Shown: positions 59,629 through 64,000 of the stretch, one piece after another | Numbering within the stretch: position 1 is the stretch's first letter | Layout: each line of letters begins with the position of its first letter | Assembly: GCF_036670025.1 (NCBI RefSeq) | Contig: NZ_CP137640.1 | Coordinates: forward strand, 5,986,001-6,050,000 | Direction of reading: 5' to 3' | DNA from: Bacillus_BD oryzisoli | Lineage (GTDB): Bacteria; Bacillota; Bacilli; Bacillales; Cytobacillaceae | Length of the DNA: 64,000 nucleotides | Translations under genes and position numbers: made by a program | Notes under the pieces: generated by a model | Databases searched by the model: none | Told to the model about the DNA's origin: nothing | What the model saw: the letters and a program-made list of their open reading frames with translations, nothing else

Positions 59629-59668
59629 AAAAATATGGTTCTATCCAAAGCGATAGAGCCATATTTTT
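59629..59668. terminator. Terminator of ywhB
   Basis: AAAAATATGG(T)TCTATC pairs with GATAGAGCCATATTTTT with a six-base loop, some 25 bases past ywhB. Confidence 0.8.
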
Positions 59669-59714
59669 GATAGAATGAAAGTAACAGCTATTCATGGCGC
59701 TAGGGGGAACCGAA

Positions 59715-60011
59715 ATGGAAGTCGGGACAAAAATTGCTCAAGTTCAGAATCTGATCGACCAACATATCGAAACAATCGAAAAATTGATTAATACATACGA
59801 AGAAGATGTAAAGCCTAACCCAGATTACTCGGACGATGAAATGATGCTGTTCAAATTGTGGCTACGCGATAATATTTTCCGTATCTGGGTAAAGGTTCTC
59901 CAGCAGTCCATCCAAAGTATGGATGACAGCAATCGGACAGATATCCTGCGAATATTGAATGAATTTGAAAAGCCAATCGCTAACTATATCAATAAGGAAT
60001 TAGGGCTTTAA
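59715..60011 (+). CDS. Hypothetical small helical protein
   Basis: This 98-residue protein starts at ATG 59715 (MEVGTKIAQVQNLIDQ), which has AGGGGGAACCGAA in front; an ATG seven codons up is inside that site. It is acidic, helical, with one conserved-looking aromatic segment (FKLWLRDNIFRIWVKVLQQ). I do not recognise the family. It is convergent with the antiporter gene and stands where other genomes have different ywh-adjacent genes. Confidence 0.7.
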   Translation: MEVGTKIAQVQNLIDQHIETIEKLINTYEEDVKPNPDYSDDEMMLFKLWLRDNIFRIWVKVLQQSIQSMDDSNRTDILRILNEFEKPIANYINKELGL

Positions 60012-60025
60012 CGCCTGCCGTTTCA

Positions 60026-62053
60026 TCATTCCACATGCTCGTGTAATGTCACGCTCTCGATATAATTAATAAATCGTCTTAATTCCTTTGCCTGCTCCTT
60101 ATTAATATCACCCGCTTCGTACATGCGGTGAATTTCGGAACGTTCGATATCCATAACTTTGATACGAAGCTCTTCTTTTTGCTCTTCACTTTTTTCATTA
60201 TAAGAAACTGTCGTCCGTTTTAATCGCTCAATCAGCCGTTTATAATCGTTAATCACAATGTTTACCGCCTCAAGCCGCTCCATTTCTGTCTGCCTCGCAT
60301 ATTCTTCCAGTTTATCCACTGCCTTTTGCAAAGCCTTTAATTGAATATTCCTCCCAAGATCACGTAATTCCGCTAATCTTGTTTCTTTATAATATTGCCC
60401 AATGAAACGCTGCCAAGCCCTTTTGGACCTTCCAATTAAAAACAGAATTCCCGTGCGGACATTATTTGACAGCGCATCTTCCCGATAATCAAGGGATTTC
60501 TCAAATGTAGCAAACACCTCTTCATCCATCCCGCCTTGATCCATGACTTCATGGATATACTGCCTTTCCGCTCTTAAGGCTTTAAGCCGAACCTCACGCA
60601 CTTTTTGCTGAAACGCATCTGTTGTTGTGCTTTGCTCTTGTTTGTATTTTGCAAACATTCTCTTATATTCAGCGATTAATTCATAGGCAACAATCGCATT
60701 CTCTTCCGTCATTTCTACCTTAATTTTCTGAATCGCAGCTAGTAAAATCCGGCCCTTAGCTTCCGTTAAATTGAGCACAGAAGGTTCTTCGCCTGCTGTC
60801 TGTTCCTCTTTACTTAATAGCGGCAGGAAAACGGTGGCCGCTATCAACGTAAATAGAATTGTACCGGCTGCTAAAAAAAGAATCAGCGAACGCTCCGGGA
60901 ATGCCGCTCCATTCTGTATGACAAACGGAATCGAAAGAACCCCTGCCATCGTCACCGCCCCGCGAACACCAGTCAGACTAATGAACAAAGTTGTTTTCAC
61001 ATTTGGTTTGACGTTCATTTTCTTTTTCAAAAAGCGATATTCCTGATAAGAAAAAAGATACGACCAAGCAAAACGAATTGCTAAAATCATCAATCCAACC
61101 GCCACCACATAGCCAACAGCCAGCCAATTGCCGATATTCGGATTTTTCACCGTTTCAATCATGGACGAAGGAATGTTTAATCCCAGCAGTAAAAAGACAA
61201 TCCCGTTTAAAATAAACAAGACAATCGACCAGATATTTTCAGTCAGCACCTTCTCCTGGGCATTCATCGTTTCTGTTTTTTCATTGATGAGCGAATGAAC
61301 AATTCCCGCCACGACAACAGCAATTACACCTGATGCATGCAACATTTCTTCCGTTATGATAAAAATGATAAACGGAGTCAAAATCTGCAGAAGGGAATGA
61401 AAGGTAATATCATTAATCCCTTGCTTTCGCAAAATAAAGCGAATCCAAATAATAGCCAGCCCCAGCACAAGTCCGAGCAAGGCGCCGGCAATAAACATAT
61501 AAGTAAAATCAAAGACCGCTTCTTTTATTGAAAAATAGCCGGTAACAACCGCAGCGACTGCATAATTAAACGCTACTAAGCCGGATGCATCATTGATAAG
61601 CGATTCTCCTCTAACCAAATGCAGCACCTGTTCTGGAATATGGATACGCTTGGCAATCCCATTCACTGCAACCGGGTCTGTCGGTGATAAAATAGCTGCC
61701 AAGGCAAACGAAGCGGCTAGCGGAATTTCGGGGATGATCCAGTGAATAAAGTAGCCGCCGCCGATCGCCGTAATAAGAACGAGAATTATCGCATTCCCAA
61801 AAATAGAGGCCTTCATCCGCCATAATTCCTCACGCGGAAAATACCGCCCGTCATTATACAACAGCGGAGCCACAAACAAGAGCAAAAACCACTCCGTTTC
61901 CAGTTCAAGTGAAATTTCCCCAATAAATAAAGCAAGAACGACTCCAAAAGCAATCTGTGTTAAGGCTGTAGGAATAAATGGAATATAATGGCTGATCACA
62001 TTCGAAATTAATAAACAAAACAAGAGCAGTAAGACAGTAAACAAAAAGTCCAT
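60026..62053 (-). CDS. CPA1-family Na+/H+ antiporter (NhaK-like)
   Basis: This 675-residue transporter has 12 membrane segments in ~1-410, with the ion site in ALAAILSPTDPVAVNGIAKR (~116-135) and ESLINDASGLVAFNYAVA (~150-167), then LTGVRGAVTMAGVLSIPF. The ~250-residue cytoplasmic tail is charged and coiled. B. subtilis NhaK (YvgP) has the same size and layout and moves Na+, K+, Li+ and Rb+ against H+. The start is the ATG at 62053, with AGGAGTCGTAC in front. Confidence 0.93.
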   Translation of the reverse strand: MDFLFTVLLLLFCLLISNVISHYIPFIPTALTQIAFGVVLALFIGEISLELETEWFLLLFVAPLLYNDGRYFPREELWRMKASIFGNAIILVLITAIGGGYFIHWIIPEIPLAASFALAAILSPTDPVAVNGIAKRIHIPEQVLHLVRGESLINDASGLVAFNYAVAAVVTGYFSIKEAVFDFTYMFIAGALLGLVLGLAIIWIRFILRKQGINDITFHSLLQILTPFIIFIITEEMLHASGVIAVVVAGIVHSLINEKTETMNAQEKVLTENIWSIVLFILNGIVFLLLGLNIPSSMIETVKNPNIGNWLAVGYVVAVGLMILAIRFAWSYLFSYQEYRFLKKKMNVKPNVKTTLFISLTGVRGAVTMAGVLSIPFVIQNGAAFPERSLILFLAAGTILFTLIAATVFLPLLSKEEQTAGEEPSVLNLTEAKGRILLAAIQKIKVEMTEENAIVAYELIAEYKRMFAKYKQEQSTTTDAFQQKVREVRLKALRAERQYIHEVMDQGGMDEEVFATFEKSLDYREDALSNNVRTGILFLIGRSKRAWQRFIGQYYKETRLAELRDLGRNIQLKALQKAVDKLEEYARQTEMERLEAVNIVINDYKRLIERLKRTTVSYNEKSEEQKEELRIKVMDIERSEIHRMYEAGDINKEQAKELRRFINYIESVTLHEHVE

Positions 62054-62139
62054 ATGTACGACTCCTTTCTCTACCTTCTTTTATATTGCTCTTTTTCTTG
62101 ATTCTTATTTGAAAGTAGCTTTCAATTGCACAAAAAAAA

Positions 62140-62161
62140 TACAGTGCCCTCAAGCACTGTA
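62140..62161 (-). terminator. Terminator of ywgA
   Basis: TACAGTGC (62140-62147) pairs with GCACTGTA (62154-62161), followed on the minus strand by TTTTTTTTG. It is adjacent to the ywgA stop. Confidence 0.8.
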
Positions 62162-62169
62162 CAGTTTAT

Positions 62170-62679
62170 CTATTGAAGTTCAGCCTTCTCTTTCAACATC
62201 GCAATATATTCATAAGCACTATCAATTTCTTCTGTTGTATAGCGCTGTTTGCTTTTTAAAGTGAAAATCTTTTCCTGAACTTCTTCTTTTGGTAGATTAT
62301 CAAAAAATAATACGGTGGAAACCAGTTCAAGAAATCTTGCATTTTGACTGTTCATATCTGTTAAACATTCCTGCAGATTGGGGATATCCACATGACTTTC
62401 AGACAGAAACTCCTTGCCGTTATCAGTGACGGTATAACGATATTGATAGTATCCGCCCTTCTTTTCCTTGACTTCCTCCAAAAATCTCATGTTACACAGC
62501 TCTTCAACTTGTACCGTTAACTCCTCAGAATAAGGTCCATAAAAATGAAATTGAAATTTTTCTCCGAATGGAAAGGATAATTTTTTCGAGATATAAATCA
62601 TTTTTTGAAGCTTTTTCCTTCCGATAACTTCTCCAGAGGCTGCGATGGCCTGCATGACCTTAGCATGATCTTTTAACAC
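62170..62679 (-). CDS. ywgA: YwgA family protein
   Basis: This 169-residue protein resembles winged-helix fold DUFs: MLKDHAKVMQAIAASGEVIGRKKLQKMIYISKKL, FQFHFYGPYSEELTVQVEELCNM and a C-terminal helical part. The FxFYGPYS motif recalls the Panacea (SocA-like) antitoxin/adaptor group, but no toxin partner is near. It lies 38 bases after ywfO, likely in one transcript, as in B. subtilis. Function unknown. Confidence 0.87.
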   Translation of the reverse strand: MLKDHAKVMQAIAASGEVIGRKKLQKMIYISKKLSFPFGEKFQFHFYGPYSEELTVQVEELCNMRFLEEVKEKKGGYYQYRYTVTDNGKEFLSESHVDIPNLQECLTDMNSQNARFLELVSTVLFFDNLPKEEVQEKIFTLKSKQRYTTEEIDSAYEYIAMLKEKAELQ

Positions 62680-62717
62680 ACCTTTTCAACTCCTACTTCT
62701 ATAGCAATGGACAAATA

Positions 62718-64000
62718 TTACTCTTCTATATCCAGCAGCTTACGGATCTGCTTTTTAATGTTTTTCTTCGAAGAATCATCGCAAATCAAATCGAGCGGAT
62801 AATACAGCTTATGATCCGTTCTTCTTTTTCCCGAAATTGCATCTACGATTTCCGATTCTCGTGAGAGCTCGCGAATATCGCCGTTTTTCATTAATAATTG
62901 AATTGGCAGGCGCTCTTCTTCCTCGCCAGGCCGGTAAAAATCATACGGTAAATCTGAAGAGGAATCAACAACCAGGTAATAATCCGGATCCATCCCAGCC
63001 TTTTGAAACAGGTTAGCAAGCTCTCCCAGCTTTTTATATTCTTTTGCCGGTTCAAACTCCGCATATTTAAATAGATTCCGATTCATAAAACGACGGCAGA
63101 GATCACGCAAAATCGGATCGTCTTCCTCCTGCCACATTTGAAAATAATAGAGAATCACGGATTCATCTAATTTTAAATAGTCTTCCAATGTGACCTCGTC
63201 TTCAAACATAGAATAAAAATGAATGGGATAGGATTTAAAAGAATAAAACTCCTCATGAAGAGCCTTTGCCCGGTGCAGAATTTTCGTTAAAATCACTTCC
63301 GCACTTCGGGTTACAGGGTGGAAATATACCTGCCAATACATTTGATAGCGGCTCATAATATAGTCTTCAACTGCATGCATGCCGCTTTTCTTAATTACCA
63401 CCTGATCCTCGCGCGGACGCATCACCCTTAGGATCCGCTCCATATCAAAATGGCCGTAACTTACCCCTGTGAAATAAGCATCTCGCTGCAGGTAATCCAT
63501 ACGGTCGGCATCAATTTGACTGGAAATCAAGCTGATCACTAATTTGTTTTGATAGGTTTTGGCGATCACTTCAGCTACCTTTTTCGGAAAGTCATCTCCC
63601 ACTTTCCTAAGGACGGCATTTACCTCTGTATCGCCTAAAATAATTGCCTGTGTAAAATATTCATGGTCCAGTTGGAACACTTTTTCAAAGGAGTGAGAAA
63701 ACGGTCCATGCCCTAAATCATGGAGCAGCGCAGCACAGAGGGAAAGCAGCCGTTCGTCATGACTCCAGCCGGAGCGCCCTTCGAAGACGTCATCAACAAT
63801 GCGCCGGACAATCTCATAGACTCCAAGTGAATGATTAAACCGGCTATGCTCCGCTCCATGGAAGGTTAAATAAGTTGTCCCTAACTGTTTAATTCTCCGC
63901 AGGCGCTGGAATTCCTTCGTGCCGATCAGGTCCCAAATCACCCGGTCACGCACATGCACGTAACGGTGAACGGGATCCTTAAATACCTTCTCCTCCAATA
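62718..64000 (-). CDS. ywfO: HD-domain dNTPase-like phosphohydrolase YwfO, N-terminus outside the window
   Basis: The frame covers 427 codons and stays open to the right edge. A TTG at 63998 could start it, but family members have about ten residues more, so the start is probably beyond the edge. HD metal ligands are seen: HGAEHSRFNHSLGV, ALLHDLGHGPFSH and QIDADRMDYLQRDAYFTGV. The domain is followed by an all-helical region and a short C-terminal part. Relatives hydrolyse dNTPs or ppGpp-linked nucleotides; the YwfO substrate set is not certain to me. Confidence 0.93.
   Translation of the reverse strand, partial: LEEKVFKDPVHRYVHVRDRVIWDLIGTKEFQRLRRIKQLGTTYLTFHGAEHSRFNHSLGVYEIVRRIVDDVFEGRSGWSHDERLLSLCAALLHDLGHGPFSHSFEKVFQLDHEYFTQAIILGDTEVNAVLRKVGDDFPKKVAEVIAKTYQNKLVISLISSQIDADRMDYLQRDAYFTGVSYGHFDMERILRVMRPREDQVVIKKSGMHAVEDYIMSRYQMYWQVYFHPVTRSAEVILTKILHRAKALHEEFYSFKSYPIHFYSMFEDEVTLEDYLKLDESVILYYFQMWQEEDDPILRDLCRRFMNRNLFKYAEFEPAKEYKKLGELANLFQKAGMDPDYYLVVDSSSDLPYDFYRPGEEEERLPIQLLMKNGDIRELSRESEIVDAISGKRRTDHKLYYPLDLICDDSSKKNIKKQIRKLLDIEE

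Noticed and set aside
1..64000. Insertion sequences, prophage, integrative elements or tRNA/rRNA genes
   Set aside because: No transposase, integrase, phage structural gene or tRNA cloverleaf was recognised on either strand; the accessory genes are ordinary chromosomal insertions.

Overview
The window is a stretch of chromosome from a Bacillaceae bacterium (Bacillus, Neobacillus or Mesobacillus type). The evidence is gene content and order. Read along the minus strand it carries mnaA, upp, glyA, ywlG, rpiB, ywlE, mntP, ywlC, ywlB, spoIIR, prmC, prfA, rpmE, rho, glpX, murA, a transaldolase gene, fbaA, spo0F, ywjG, pyrG, rpoE, ywjF, clsB, uvsE, argS, ywiB, speB, speE, pbpG, ywhD, ywhC, ywhB, ywgA and ywfO. 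This is the order I recall for the B. subtilis chromosome left of the origin. Spore genes (spoIIR, spo0F, a ger operon, pbpG) show an endospore former. No prophage, insertion sequence, CRISPR array, rRNA or tRNA was seen.

Layout. 1-3.1 kb: the start of a secreted protein and a three-gene ABC importer for a small organic solute. 3.9-15.7 kb: cell-wall and teichoic precursor supply (mnaA), nucleotide and one-carbon metabolism (upp, glyA), the ywl genes, a chemoreceptor, Mn efflux, a polysaccharide deacetylase and an HTH/DUF2975 pair. 15.9-17.4 kb: a MarR/MFS efflux locus in decay. 17.5-31 kb: sporulation signalling (spoIIR, spo0F), translation termination (prmC, prfA, rpmE), Rho, glycolysis and gluconeogenesis (fbaA, glpX), murA and pyrG. 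31.5-44.5 kb: rpoE followed by a fatty-acid and branched-chain acyl-CoA module (icmF, a TetR regulator, two acyl-CoA dehydrogenases, hydroxybutyryl-CoA dehydrogenase, thiolase, YwjF). 44.6-64 kb: clsB, uvsE, argS, a germinant receptor operon in A-C-B order, polyamine synthesis (speB, speE), pbpG, the ywh genes, a Na+/H+ antiporter, ywgA and ywfO.

Regulation visible in the sequence: a pyrG leader that fits the CTP-sensed G-reiteration attenuator, a sigma-H promoter for spo0F, sigma-F/G-type promoters for spoIIR and the ger operon, PurR-box matches near glyA, cre-like sites near fbaA and the thiolase gene, and a palindromic operator on the decayed MarR/MFS promoter.

The least ordinary material is between the genes. 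(i) A dense DnaA-box cluster lies at ywlC-ywlB (six exact boxes and three with one mismatch in 239 bp), and a weaker one lies near 12 kb. (ii) Four arrays have a TATCC-type core repeated at 21-bp spacing, exact for seven consecutive units in one array. (iii) Two arrays have about 52-bp units downstream of genes. (iv) A multi-hairpin element beside icmF is partly enclosed by a perfect 15-bp inverted repeat. (v) Several short dispersed palindromic repeats are present. These, more than any protein gene, are where something undescribed may be found.
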